Source: Patellaria atrata CBS 101060 (lineage: Eukaryota > Ascomycota > Dothideomycetes > Patellariales > Patellariaceae). Taken from it: DNA of 64,000 nt. Shown here piece by piece: positions 24,882-36,126 of the stretch (positions within the stretch are counted from its first letter, which is position 1; each line of letters begins with the position of its first letter). A program made the translations under genes and the position numbers. Below the pieces are notes generated by a model that was not told the DNA's origin, did no database searches, and saw only the letters and a program-made list of their open reading frames with translations. The stretch spans positions 1,111,908 to 1,175,907 of the forward strand of contig MU006096.1 in the NCBI GenBank assembly GCA_010093705.1, in the 5' to 3' direction.

Positions 24882-26774
24882 ATGGATGCCACTCCTGGAC
24901 CTCGTCGCAGCGCTCGTGTTGCGAGTCAGACTCCGGCTCCGGCTGGAGTCTCGGCCCAGCCTGCCGCCAAAGGCATGGCTGCCCCAAAATCCCGAGCCCG
25001 TGCAAGTGGTGCTCGATCCCAAGTCACCCCTGTGGCTCAATCAATTGTACATGCTGAATCATCAACAGCTGTACATAGTTCACCTCGCGGTGCAGGTCGA
25101 GCTCGGAGCAATGCTCCGCTCCCATCTATCAACGCTCGCGAGTCGTACGCATACGGTGGCCGTGCTCGCTCCAACCTTCCGGATGCGATCACGGACCCAG
25201 TTGCTGTCAGCTTTGGCGATGCCCTGGACGAGGGACGTGCTGCTGCCGTCGATCGCGACAGCGATCGCGAATCCTCCAGCAGCGTACGGAGTTTCCGGAT
25301 GCGTCGCAACTTCCCAGCGGCCATCAATGAGGTCGCTGAACCAGACTTCGCTCGTGACGTTGCTGTACCAGCAAACAGCAACATCAATGACACCTCGAAG
25401 AGCTTTGGGTCGGTTCACGAAACCGGAATTCATCGTCCCGGTGGTATGGGACAAACCAATGTTGGAGGTGACGACAGGGCCACCTTCACCACAGAAACCA
25501 TCCGTGACCCAACTCCTGTACGCGTCATCACGCATGGCGTTTCTGCTGTTCTGCGCCGTGCCGTCGAAGCGCACTGGCGCTACCTTCTGTACTTCCTAGT
25601 TACCGCCATCATCATCGGTGTACTAGGAGCGCTGTGCTCCTTCAATGCGAGCTGCAAGAATACGGTCGCCAGTTACAATCCTCTGGCTCCAATTGCGCGC
25701 TTCATCGACCAGGAAGCGCGCATTGCGAAGCTAGAGGAAGAAAACCGCCTATTCAAGTCGCAGAAGTACGGACCAGTGGTTGTCGAGTCTGGCGAGATCC
25801 CAGACGGTATCTCTCGTGAAGAAGTCGCCGGAATCGCTCGTGATGCTGCTGTACAAGCTGGTATCACCGAAGAAAGGGTTTTCGAAATCGCCCGTGATGC
25901 TTTTGCAAAAGTTGGTATGACTGAAGAAAATCTCAAGATGCTCGTTCGAGAAGTCGGTATCACCCAGGAAGATGTCAAGGCGCTTGCACGGGATGAGGCT
26001 ACGGAAGTAGCTAAGGAGGTAGCTAACCACTATTTCCATAATCGCATGCCTGGAGCCATACAGAAGCTTTTCAAGCAATTCATCAAGCATGAAAGGCCCG
26101 CCAATGACGTCTATGTTTTCGATCCTCTGCGTACCGTCAACTTCTTTTCCCCATCGCTTGGTGTAGTCATCCATCCCTACCTTACTTCCCCGACATACGA
26201 GAAGCCGCGCTCTCTAGGTCATCGTATCTACCAATCCTTCATCTCCCTCCCAGCTCCTCACCCTCCAATGGCCGCCCTTGAGCGTTGGAACGAAGCTGGC
26301 GATTGTTGGTGCACTGCGATGGAACCTATCGGTCGAGCCCAGATTGGCATCCTCCTCCCGAATCCTGTCTACCCGGAATACCTCACTATCGAGCATATCC
26401 CGAAACCCGAGACGCTGGACATCAAGGCTGCGCCAAGGGTTGTTCAGCTCTGGGGTGAAGTGTTCTCTGCTCAGTCCCGTGCAGATATCATGGCGCAATT
26501 GGAATCCTCACCTGGCTGGGTAAGAGAAGATTGCACCAACCCTCCCAGTCCCAACTATGTATGCCTGGGTGTCTTCAGATACAATGCCATGTTCGAAGCC
26601 GCCGACGATCCCCCTCGCAAGAAGCACATCCAGTCCTTCAAGCTAGATGTTGACCTCGCAAGCATAGATGTTTCGATAAAGGCGGCCGTGGTGCGTGTCC
26701 TTCATAATTATGGCCAGATCTACACATGTCTCTATAGACTACGCCTTCATGGGCAGACCATAGCCACGACGTAA
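24882..26774 (+). CDS. SUN-domain protein of the inner nuclear membrane
   Basis: Single exon, 630 residues. SUN proteins bind KASH partners in the perinuclear space to link nucleus and cytoskeleton and help anchor spindle pole bodies and telomeres. Layout: a basic, Ser/Arg-rich nucleoplasmic N-terminus (1-230); one membrane helix YLLYFLVTAIIIGVLGAL (about 234-252); a short coiled coil (RFIDQEARIAKLEEENRLF); a set of 18-residue helical repeats (about 308-378: GISREEVAGIARDAAVQA, GITEERVFEIARDAFAKV, a 14-residue copy, then GITQEDVKALARDEATEV); and a C-terminal SUN fold (about 408-630). Typical SUN marks are SPSLGVVIHP, EAGDCWCTAM (the CWxF position), GRAQIGILLPNPVYPEYLTIEHIPK and the C-terminal YTCLYRLRLHG. 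The SUN domain is divergent from Sad1. The gene is convergent with ARC1. Confidence 0.85.
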   Translation: MDATPGPRRSARVASQTPAPAGVSAQPAAKGMAAPKSRARASGARSQVTPVAQSIVHAESSTAVHSSPRGAGRARSNAPLPSINARESYAYGGRARSNLPDAITDPVAVSFGDALDEGRAAAVDRDSDRESSSSVRSFRMRRNFPAAINEVAEPDFARDVAVPANSNINDTSKSFGSVHETGIHRPGGMGQTNVGGDDRATFTTETIRDPTPVRVITHGVSAVLRRAVEAHWRYLLYFLVTAIIIGVLGALCSFNASCKNTVASYNPLAPIARFIDQEARIAKLEEENRLFKSQKYGPVVVESGEIPDGISREEVAGIARDAAVQAGITEERVFEIARDAFAKVGMTEENLKMLVREVGITQEDVKALARDEATEVAKEVANHYFHNRMPGAIQKLFKQFIKHERPANDVYVFDPLRTVNFFSPSLGVVIHPYLTSPTYEKPRSLGHRIYQSFISLPAPHPPMAALERWNEAGDCWCTAMEPIGRAQIGILLPNPVYPEYLTIEHIPKPETLDIKAAPRVVQLWGEVFSAQSRADIMAQLESSPGWVREDCTNPPSPNYVCLGVFRYNAMFEAADDPPRKKHIQSFKLDVDLASIDVSIKAAVVRVLHNYGQIYTCLYRLRLHGQTIATT

Positions 26775-27454
26775 CCCTGAGGCGTATGTTTGAAGAGTTG
26801 GAGCTGGTGACCTTTGTGGTTGTCTAGTGCTTGATTTTTATGGTATCTCTGTTGGAACTGGTCTTTTATTCGGTGTCTGGAGCTGGATGATATGATACCT
26901 TTGTTCAGATGGATGCATTTTCGGTGTTTGGTCTTGGATTAAATTAACTTTTGTCTGGATGGATTCTTTTTCACACTGTGCAGATGGAGTCGATTGGACT
27001 TCTTTCTGCATGGATGGTCTTCTGATTTTGAAGATTTCTACGTTTCGTTTCCGACTGGTGGATCTGCTGTGATGTGACGATAGTATAGGGATACTAATCA
27101 AGGTTTCGGACGCGATTGTAATGACTATGCTACAGAAAGAGCAGAAGCACAGTATAGTATAGTGCGGATAATCAGTTATAGGCTCCATTACGTTACCTGG
27201 TATACGGTAGGGTTTGGGTTTTGAGGGACGGGGTTTGACGGGTTGGGGTTTTTATGTATATAGATTGTAGAGTCGGTATGTAAGGTAAAGAGCACGGTAT
27301 CATGGACAGCACAGTACCATAACGGAATAGAAGGGAAGGTTATATATCCCTAAACGCTACAGACACAGAAGCCCATACCCTCCCATCCACTCAATCATCC
27401 GCCTCCCTGCTCTCTACCCTCTACCTTCCTTCCACACAACACCACGAACCAACC
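26775..27454. other. Intergenic between convergent SUN gene and ARC1
   Basis: 3' flanks only. The stretch 26820-27060 is G/T-rich with loosely repeated TGGATG words. No gene. Confidence 0.6.
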
Positions 27455-29089
27455 CTACCTCACCGTCGCCCCCTTCAGACTGCCTACAACACAAACCCCC
27501 CCCTTCGTCCTCAACCTCGCCACACCCTCCGCACCCCTCTCCCCCTCCCTCAGCGCCTCCACATCCCCAACTCGAAACCCCACCTCCGCCTCCTCCGTTG
27601 TCACAAACCCCGGCTGCAAACTCTCCCAAACCTTCTTCTTCGGATTCAGCACTTTCTCCGGCTCGCCCTCCCAGCCCTCAAAAAAAACCCTATCCCCCGC
27701 CACACTCCCCTGTGGGGGCTGCACCAGCTCCACCGGTCCCTTATGCGCGTCCACCTCCCCCTCCTTCACGCGAGGCGAGGCCGCCAACACCATCGCGGCG
27801 CTCTTGACCCCGCGCATCGTGACGGGCTTGAGGTTGCACACGGCGACGATCTTGCGGTTTTGCATTTCCGCGAGGGGCACCAGGCCCGCGAGGCCGGAGC
27901 ACACGGTGCGCACGACCTGCCCGTCGTATTCGGAGGTGTGTTCGGTGCCGGGGGGATCCCCGACGGCGATGGTGGAGATGTAGAGGCTGTCGGCGTTGGG
28001 GTGGGCGATGGCGTGGAGGATGTGGCCGACGCGGAGGTCGATGAGGGAAGGGGAGAGGGGCTTTTCGGGGGCGGTCTCTTTGGCGGGTTTGGGCTTTTTG
28101 TCTTTTTTGTCTTTTTTGGGTTTGGGCGTGGTGGTGGGGTCTAGGGTCGTGGGCTCGGAGGTGGTGGGATCGGAGGTGGAGGCGAGGGGAACTTCTTTGC
28201 CCACGGCGGAGGCGACGGCGTTACCGACTTGTTCGATTTTGTCTTTGGCTTTATCTTTCTTCGATTTGCGGGTGTCTTGGGTTTGGGGGGGTTCTGCCTC
28301 GGTTAGAGTGGTGGGTGTTGCGGCTGTTGCGGCGGCGGCGGCGGCTTCCTTTTCTTTCTTCTTGCGCTCTTTCTCCGCTTTGGCATCGATGGGTTTGAGG
28401 GTGAATTTCACGTCGTCGACTTCTATGGCTAGCTTATCGGCATCGTCGAGTTTCAGGCCCACGACCTCGGCATTTTGGAGGAAGTCTACGTAGCGCACGA
28501 TGTGGTGGTAGCCCTGCTCCCCTGTCCTCTCTTCGGGACTCCAGCTCTTGACGACAGAGACGAGACGGGCGAAGAGAGCAACGTCGGCGACTGAGGGCTT
28601 GCTGCCTAGGACCGTCGTGCGGGTTGAGAGGTGTCGGTTCAGTGTTGAGAGACGTTCGGCGGCTTTGGCATCATCCTCGGAGGCGAGACCGATGTGGGAG
28701 GATGTTATGAGCCATTGAGATATCTCTGCCTTCTCGGCGTCGGTGTAGTGGGTTTCGGGATAGATCTCGGCGGATAGCTTGACTGGATCGGAATCGGTGG
28801 CTACAGAGGTGGAAGGGAATGATTTCTGGAGGAGGGAGACGACGGTATCGTTTAGGCTTGTTGCTGAGGCCATCTTGCGTATGTGGACGAGTTTAACAAT
28901 GGGTGGTAGAGAGTAGCTGCCAGAATGAAAGGTAGGGAGAGCAGAGAAGAGAAATTTTCTACGAGTAGCAAAATGGCGGTTTTGTATTTGAAGTTGAACT
29001 TTTGCACCCCGCCGAAAGATTATACGGGGGAGTTTCGATGTGTGATTTACGAAGGTGGGCATCCACGGCATCTTGCTGCAAGACAACAT
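27455..29089 (-). CDS. ARC1: Arc1/EMAP-II-type tRNA aminoacylation cofactor
   Basis: Binds tRNA and docks methionyl- and glutamyl-tRNA synthetases to raise their efficiency. The core starts at the ATG at 28873 (MASATSLNDT) and gives 472 residues: a GST-C-like docking domain (PSVADVALFARLVSVV), an Ala/Lys-rich linker with KERKKKEKEAAAAAATAA and KPKKDKKDKKPKPAKE, and an EMAP-II/OB-fold tRNA-binding domain (SLIDLRVGHILHAIAHPNAD, VRTVCSGLAGLVPL, IVAVCNLKPVTMRGVKSAAM). The same frame is open upstream to an ATG at 29089, adding 72 residues with many Arg/Lys and no Asp or Glu, which looks like a mitochondrial presequence. Both starts are plausible. No intron. The high-GC coding region gives long meaningless frames on the other strand. 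Confidence 0.92.
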   Translation of the reverse strand: MLSCSKMPWMPTFVNHTSKLPRIIFRRGAKVQLQIQNRHFATRRKFLFSALPTFHSGSYSLPPIVKLVHIRKMASATSLNDTVVSLLQKSFPSTSVATDSDPVKLSAEIYPETHYTDAEKAEISQWLITSSHIGLASEDDAKAAERLSTLNRHLSTRTTVLGSKPSVADVALFARLVSVVKSWSPEERTGEQGYHHIVRYVDFLQNAEVVGLKLDDADKLAIEVDDVKFTLKPIDAKAEKERKKKEKEAAAAAATAATPTTLTEAEPPQTQDTRKSKKDKAKDKIEQVGNAVASAVGKEVPLASTSDPTTSEPTTLDPTTTPKPKKDKKDKKPKPAKETAPEKPLSPSLIDLRVGHILHAIAHPNADSLYISTIAVGDPPGTEHTSEYDGQVVRTVCSGLAGLVPLAEMQNRKIVAVCNLKPVTMRGVKSAAMVLAASPRVKEGEVDAHKGPVELVQPPQGSVAGDRVFFEGWEGEPEKVLNPKKKVWESLQPGFVTTEEAEVGFRVGDVEALREGERGAEGVARLRTKGGVCVVGSLKGATVR

Positions 29090-29619
29090 TAAGTTGAGTC
29101 ACTTGAAATTATTTTCTCCAATCAGAATGTACTATACTGTTTCCCCGCTATCACATGAACAGGCGTTTATGGCTTGTACGCGATTTGACGCGAATTACAA
29201 AACCATGGTATTGTATTTGATATGTATGTAAACCTTGGAGTACACTATACTACCCGCGCCCGCTGTACATTAGATGGAAGTACAACTGGAGAAGGGCTTC
29301 AAACCGTAAGCCATAGGGTGGAAAGAGGTCTGAGAGAGTTTAAGTGGACATCTCTGCCCTCACCACCTTTATTCGTATGGTAGAGCTGAAACGGGGCACC
29401 ATATAAAACCCCCAATGCTTCCAGATTAAGTACATTCAGTCCCGGATAACACCAATTTGAAGTCCACTTTGACCGAGGGAGCGAGATCATGGAAATGTGA
29501 CCAGCTTTCTGGGTGGAAACTGTGGCGTTGTATCACGCTTACAGTTCGAACCTTTGCCTTGTCTTTTATTTGCCGGCGTTTTAAATGTTCCTGGATGGTT
29601 GAATTCCCCATCAACCTTG
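29090..29619. other. Intergenic between ARC1 and the DHA2 transporter
   Basis: ARC1 promoter and the transporter 3' flank. No gene was recognised. Confidence 0.6.
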
Positions 29620-31613
29620 TCAGCGCCTTTCGATCTTCGGTAATTTGATAGAGAGGACGAGACCTAATGCGATTGCCATTTCTACGATTGCGGACATGAA
29701 GGTCATCCTCAACGCGTCCTCATACGCATGAATGACTTCCCACGTTAGCAGTTGTTCGAGAAGGACATATCATAGAATCCACTCACCTTCTTCTCGGCGT
29801 TCAGGAACCAATCTAGAAATATAGTGGACTGATTTCCTCACATGAGCGATAACCTATGGGACAGTCAACTATTGCCCCTGGATGTGATTCAGAGTGCCAA
29901 CCTCATCTTTATCTACACCCGTAACATACATTCCCAAGTACCCTACCAACGCATTTTGTACAATCAAACTACTAACCGCAACCCCCAACACGATGCCCAA
30001 ACTCCGACCCAGGGTAAGCGTACTTGTCATAACCGCCTGTTCCGCCTGGGAACTCACGACCAGCACCGCGAGACTGACAGCCGGAAAGCTCAATCCCTGA
30101 CCGATACTGTGGGGGACTAGGAACAGCGTCGCGAGCCAGGAAGGGATGTGACCCCACATTAGCGTCAGCAAGATAGGTCCGAGAAGCGCGAATAGCGAAC
30201 CGATGATTAGTAGAGGCGTCATACGCTTCGACCACATCATTATGAACCCACTGGATACGCCTGCGATGGTGACGGCTATAGATGCGAGACCAAGCCTGAA
30301 CCCAGAGACTGAAGGAGAGTCTAGTTTTACGGCTTGGAAGTAAAGTGGAGCGTTGAAGAGGATAGTATTGTTTCCCAGTTGGGCGAAGAAGTTGGCAAAG
30401 ACGAGATGGCCCCTTGGTCTACTGAACAGCATTTGTAGCGGTATAACTGGTGTAGTGGCTTTGGATTCGATACGAAGGAATAGAATCCCGCCGAGGAAGG
30501 ATATGACGAGGGATGTGATGATAAAAGGGTGAGTCCAGGAGAGAATGTTTCCCCCTAGATTCAGTCCAAGAATCAGAAATGCGACGGTAAGGCTTAGGGA
30601 GAAGGAACCAGCGAAGTCAAAGGAGCGGATGATTTGCCAAGCGGACTTGTCCGAATTTTTGGCCAAATTGGGACCAAGGTTTGATGGAATGCAGAATAAA
30701 GCACCGATAAGAACAAGGATAATTGGGGGGGTTTGAATCCCGAAGGTCCATCGCCAGCCAATATGGTCGCAGAGGAAGCCACCGAATGCAGCTCCACAAG
30801 CTGCTCCGAGGCCGAACGAGAGGTTAATGTATGCCTGGAACGTCCCTCGTCGTTCAATGGGCACGAGATCGTTGGTGATAATGGCTCCCATCGCCATACC
30901 GCCTCCAGCACCGAGACCCGCGAATGCCCGCGCGGCGATAAAGCTGCCGATGCTAGGGGCTAGAGCACACCATGCAGTGGTAAGAGCGAACATAAAGAGG
31001 GCAAAGATGTACAGGGGACGGCGTCCGATGGTATCAGATATCCTGCCGAATAGGGGCTGGAAGGTAGTTTGAGTGAGAAGGAAGACGGTTGAGAGCCATG
31101 AGGCTGAGTTTGAGGACTTGAAGTAGGAAGTTATGACGGGATGGGCGGATGCCATTAAGGTGCTATCGAACATTGCTATCTGAATAGGTTCAGTGATATT
31201 ATTGAATGCCATGGGGGGTTCTCAATGGCGGCAGATAGGTGAGTCCCAGAGTAACTCACAAAGTAAATTGGTAGTACTGTTCCATATATCAACCAGAATC
31301 TAGCCGCACTTATACCGGTAAGGAATTGGTCATCTTTGGGAAGACTACTATCATTCTCATCCCCATCTTCTTCGTCATCTCTTACTACGTTTGGACGATT
31401 AGTGGAGGCATGACTGAGAACGGAATATAGCTCGGGAGAGTCAGGTTCTAGTCCAGCAGTTGTATTAGATAATACAGCATTAAGAGTTTCTCCTTTCCAA
31501 TGATTCCGGTCAGAGTTTGAAGACTCCGAAGCTGTTGTATTAAGAAGCGGAGTTTGTTCATCACTTCCCTCCTCCTGCTTTCCTATCCTAGAATGGTTCG
31601 ACTGGGGGGACAT
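29620..31613 (-). CDS. MFS transporter, DHA2 (14-helix) type, vacuolar amino-acid/drug class
   Basis: Predicted proton antiporter of 604 residues. Four exons: 31613-31260, 31179-29902, 29853-29787 and 29735-29620. The last two were found by homology: splicing restores TGVDKDEVIAHVRKSVHYIS, then REEVIHAYEDALRMTFM, and a final helix AIVEMAIALGLVLSIKLPKI. Family marks are the DHA2 start FDSTLMASAHPVITSYF, motif A GRISDTIGRRPLY, RAFAGLGAGGGMAMGAIITNDLVP (motif B/C region), WRWTFGIQTP, and GQGLSFPAVSLAVL in the C-half. The 118-residue N-terminal exon is polar and acidic with a DEQTPLL dileucine-type signal, consistent with vacuolar targeting as in yeast Vba proteins. Intron 2 uses an unusual GTTGGC donor. 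It is divergent from the amidotransferase gene. Confidence 0.9.
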
Positions 31614-32156
31614 AATGTAATCGAAACAAATGTACTGTACAGGATTTTTATAAGTTTGGATCTAGCATTTCTCTACCTAGAAGTATAGACTCGAGGAAAG
31701 GCGGTCGGGGTAAGTATGTAGCATAGCCGGATCGTGTCTCCACTGCATCCGAACCTGCAAGCAGTAAGGAAGTAACTGTATCTCTACTTATATCTCCTTC
31801 CTCTAAGAGTCATTCCTAAGGATTTACTATATTTCTCGTCCTAGAGCAGAGAGAACATTTCTTCTTCAAGGTCATACGAAAGCACGTGGGATTTAAGTTA
31901 CACTGATTGAGATGGAATGCGGTAAGGTAGGACGGATTCTGCTTAGTCATAGATTCGGCCTTTTCCCGACGGAAAACAGATGGAAGCGTATGACAATTGG
32001 CTCGCATCATTAACCCGATCAATTAGATAACAACAAGTACTCGTACCTTACCGATATAGGCCGCTGACCTGTCATAAGTTACTGATAAACATTCTACCCC
32101 AACCTCACCATGACTTTCGATACAGTCATCGTCAAAGATCGAGTCAAAGAAACGAA
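31614..32156. promoter_or_regulatory. Divergent promoter of the DHA2 transporter and the amidotransferase
   Basis: 543 bp between opposed start codons, with one GTACTGTAC palindrome at 31632-31640 just upstream of the transporter. No gene. Confidence 0.5.
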
Positions 32157-33039
32157 ATGGGGTCTCTGGGCACTGCTCCCAAGAAACTGAGGATCGCCGT
32201 ACTGGATTGTGATACCCCCCTCGAGCAGACCAAATCCATATACGGATCTTACAGTGGCCGTTTTGAAGTACTGCTTAGACAAGCTGCAGAGGCATTAAAT
32301 GATCCGGATCTAATTTCGACGGACCGTTTAGACATCACGAAATGGGATGTGGAGAAGCAGGAGAATTACCCGGCTTTGGAAGATATCGATGCTGTTCTAC
32401 TTACGGGATCAAGTGAGTAGTAGTGCATTAAAATCGGACCTCTACCTTAAACACTAATAGATCTATCCAGAAGCAAATGCTTTTGATAATCACCCCTGGA
32501 TTGTGAAACTCGTGGATTTCATCAAGCAACTCCTCCAACACGACCGCGTCCGCATCATCGGAGTTTGCTTCGGTCATCAAATCGTTGGCAGAGCTCTTGG
32601 TATCAAAGTCGACAGATCTTCCGCTGGATGGGAAACTGCGGTCACTCCTGTACAGTTGACTGGAAAGGGGAAGGACTTGTTCAAGTTGGATAAGCTGGTG
32701 AGTCTTCTCTATTATATTTTCGAGCCACACATCTGACCAAGTCCAAAGATGATTCAACAAATGCACAAAGACATAGTGTATGGCTTCGCAGATGGTGTAG
32801 AGCAGCTTGGGTTCACGGAGAAATGTGAGAATCAGGGCATGTATAAGAAGGGTAAATTGATCACGGTCCAAGGTCACCCTGAATTCGACGAACAGATCAT
32901 AAGAGAAATCGTTGAATCGAGACATAATAGTGGCATATTTACTGATGAGTGGTATAAGGAGTGTCTAGGACACGCAGCTGATAAGCATGACGGTGTTGTG
33001 GTAGCTCAAGCGTTTTTGAGGTTTCTCTTGGAAGAGTGA
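32157..33039 (+). CDS. Class I glutamine amidotransferase-like protein
   Basis: A stand-alone GATase1 domain of 257 residues, of the type of yeast YLR126C. Three exons: 32157-32412, 32471-32697 and 32749-33039. Joined, they read VLLTGSKANAFDNHPWIVKL and FKLDKLMIQQMHKDIVYGF. Visible marks are the N-terminal strand KLRIAVLDCDTP, the nucleophile elbow GVCFGHQIVGRAL (catalytic Cys) and the GHPEF motif supplying catalytic His and Glu. These free-standing proteins are thought to hydrolyse glutamine or gamma-glutamyl compounds or act in stress responses; the substrate is not known. The ATG chosen is the only one in frame before the first strand. Confidence 0.9.
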
Positions 33040-33828
33040 TATAATATAGACAAGCGTTTCATGCAGTTTCAATAACAACGATACACGATGCAGAAAAAGA
33101 GTGTGCAGTTGGTTGGGGAAGGGGATGTAACAGAGAACCAAGGAGTACTTTAGCAACGAAACATGATCTCATAGCGGAGAGGCCTTGGATGAAACCCTGA
33201 GCGCATCGCCTTCTATCATTCTTCCATAAGCGTGGGGCACAACGTTGATCTCTGGTGACAAAATGTCAGATAAAATGTTAGAACACATGTATTAATGATA
33301 AGAGCATAAGTTAGAGTCTATCTGTCCAATAAATTTCATCGAGTTGTCTAAATAATATTTCCTTTCATGCGATCCGTTGGATATCATTGATAAAGTGCAG
33401 AGCCGTCCAAGACCCTTTCAGCAACGCCATCAAATTGAAATTGTACCGAAAGGGAGGGCTGATCCCCTATCGCTCGCCCTTTTCAGGCTTTTCTGGCTGC
33501 GAACTACCTTTTGCTGCCTATCAGTTCTATCTTTGGGGACGTAAGGGGGGTTTGTGGCAACAGTCAAGCCTTCGGGTTGCATGCAACGGCTTTACGCCAT
33601 CCCTGACATTTCTCCCGCTATCTTTCACTTTACGAGCCCCAAGGTGTCCCTTCGATCTTTAAACATCTTTTGCCATTCTGAACACGCTCACACTTTCTAA
33701 TACTTTATTGCCCTTTTTATCTTCTTCTTCTCTTTCTCAGTCACTCGCTCTTAACCTTGTTCCCTCCTCCAAACTCATGTCTGTACAATTCTCTCCCTTT
33801 TGCCGAGTAACCCCTTTGATGTAAACCG
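33040..33828. other. Intergenic, YND1 promoter with pyrimidine-rich tract
   Basis: No gene. The last 150 bp (about 33660-33780) are C/T-rich (TCTTCTTCTTCTC words), typical of fungal core promoters and 5' leaders. Confidence 0.6.
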
Positions 33829-36126
33829 ATGGGCAAGTGTAAGTACAGTCCGAGTCAGCTCTAATGACGACGCTCGTATTGCGAATTGAGGGGCATTTTC
33901 TGACAGGACATGAACAGGGAGATATGGGGTCATATTGGACGCCGGGTCTTCGGTATGCAAACAAATAATCCTCTGTTTGAGCAATCTTTGAGAACGCGCG
34001 GCTGATTGTTGCAGGGCACCCGAGTCCACATATACAAATGGCTCAATAGCGCAAAAGCCCGCGCAAAAGCAGATGAGAAGGAATTGCATGGTCTACCAGT
34101 CCTAAAAACAGACAAAGATTGGACGAAGAAAATACATCCTGGTATGATCCGTCGGAGTTAATTCCTGATCATCGTTAACCAAACCCTCTCAGGCGTGTCA
34201 ACATTTGGTGATACCCCAGAGCTCGTTGGACCCGATCACCTCCAACCACTTTTCGAGCATGCGCTCGATGTTATTCCTAAAAGTCAAGTCGAAAACACCC
34301 CCATATTCCTGTTAGCGACAGCTGGAATGCGACTGTTGCCAGCTCCAAAACGAAAGGCACTTCTTGAAGAAATATGTGCCTACGCGCGCGAAAATACAAG
34401 ATTTCAGTTACCAGATTGTGATTTACATATACAAGTGATTCCTGGAGAGACCGAGGGTCTGTATGGTTGGATTGCTGCGAATTATTTGTTGGGTGGATTC
34501 GACGCGCCAAAGGAGCATGATCATGGAAAAGGACATCACACGTACGGGTTTTTAGATATGGGTGGGGCATCAGCGCAAATTGCATTTTCCCCTAATGCGA
34601 CAGAGGCTAAGAAACATGCCAATGATCTAACGCTCCTTCGAATGCGGACAATCGATGGCAAACCTCTGGAATATCCGGTATTTGTGACTACCTGGCTCGG
34701 TTTTGGGATGCACGAAGCAAGGAGACGATATGTGGAAGCTTTACGGAATTCTACATCACCTGATACTATGGAACTCCCTGATCCTTGCCTACCTCGGGGA
34801 CTCAATGTTACTACGGAAGGGAAACATATTACGAAGGGCTCCGACGAATGGAAGGGTCTCCAACCACATCTCCTAGGAACTGGTCTTTTTACTGAGTGCC
34901 TCGCTCAAACTTATCCATTGCTTGACAAAGACGCTCCTTGCCCCGATGCACCATGTCTACTTCACGGAGTGCACGTTCCGGCCATTGATTTCGATGTGAA
35001 TCACTTTGTTGGCGTATCAGAATACTGGCACACGACTCACGAGATTTTCGAGGAGGGCCACAAGGACAGGGCGTATGACTTCCATACTTACCAGGAGCGC
35101 GTGAAAGGGTTCTGTACGCAAGACTGGTCCGATATCGAGGATGCAATTGAGAGTAAGAAATGGGGCAAGAAAGTGAACGAGGAAACAGCTCAAGAGGTCT
35201 GCTTTAAAGCATCATGGCTGATTAGAATGCTCCACGACGGCATTGGCGTACCACGAGTCGGCATCGAACATCTCAACACCGACCACAACGGCACCGCGGA
35301 ACTCATCGACAACGCCAAAGAAAAAGGCTACCTGGACCCCTTCCAAGCCGTCAACGAAATCCACGACACCGAAGTCAGCTGGACCCTAGGCAAAATGGTT
35401 CTCTACGCCTCCAGCCAGATCCCCCCAGCAGACAAAGCTCTCGCCGTCGGCTTCGGCAGCAACGGAGCAGGCATCCCCCCAGACTTCCAATACGCAGGCG
35501 GCAAATTCGACCCCAAGATCGACAACCTCACCGACGCCGCCGACGACGACGACGACGATTGGCACGATCACCTCTTCAGCGACTCCCCCCGCCGCATCCC
35601 CGGCTTCCTCATGTTCGTCGTCATCGTGGCCGTCATCCTCTTCCTCCTCTGCGGCCGCGAGCGCAGGACAACTCTCATCGCAAAGGCCAAACGCTCTCTC
35701 GGCTTCAACCCCACCGGACCGAAGCGCAGGAAGGTCTTCACCGGCAAACTCTTCGGTCTGTCTTCCCAACCGCTCTACGAGCGCGTTCTAGAGGACGCCG
35801 AGGCGGGCGAATTCGAACTCGCGGACGCGGACTCGGAGAACGAGCACTCGGACTCGTCGGACGGGACGCGCGTGGGTAGGACGTCCGGCTGGGCTACACC
35901 CAGATTGAACGCGGCGTTTGATCGCAGCCCCGGGTATTTTGATGAGGATGCGTTGGGTGTGGGGGGATTGGTCCCCCCGAGTGTGGTGGGGAATGCGATG
36001 GAGAGGGGGGGCTTGTTGGCCAGGACGGATAGTAGGGAGAGGTTGGCTGCGCCGGTTAGGAGTAGGGCGGGGAGTCCGACGAGGAGGAGTCCGGTGCTTA
36101 AGAGTGTTAGGGAGTTCAGTGATTAG
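33829..36126 (+). CDS. YND1: Golgi apyrase / nucleoside diphosphatase (GDA1/CD39 family)
   Basis: Hydrolyses GDP/UDP released by Golgi glycosyltransferases so that nucleotide-sugar import continues. Four exons, 33829-33838, 33918-33952, 34015-34141 and 34193-36126, give 701 residues. Exon 1 is 10 nt and exon 2 is 35 nt. Joining restores MGKWRYGVILDAGSSGTRVH, the apyrase conserved region 1. Others follow: ACR2 LLATAGMRLLP, ACR3 GETEGLYGWIAANYLLG, ACR4 YGFLDMGGASAQIAF, and WTLGKMVLYASS. A single membrane helix near the C-terminal third (IPGFLMFVVIVAVILFLLCG) precedes a cytosolic tail, as in yeast Ynd1 rather than Gda1. An acidic DDDDDDW stretch precedes the helix. It functionally fits the glycosyltransferase genes further right, but it is a housekeeping enzyme found in all fungi. 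Confidence 0.95.

Noticed and set aside
27598-28493. Long plus-strand frames rich in Gly, Val and Pro
   Set aside because: They lie opposite the GC-rich ARC1 coding region and have simple composition with no motifs; they are shadows of ARC1.
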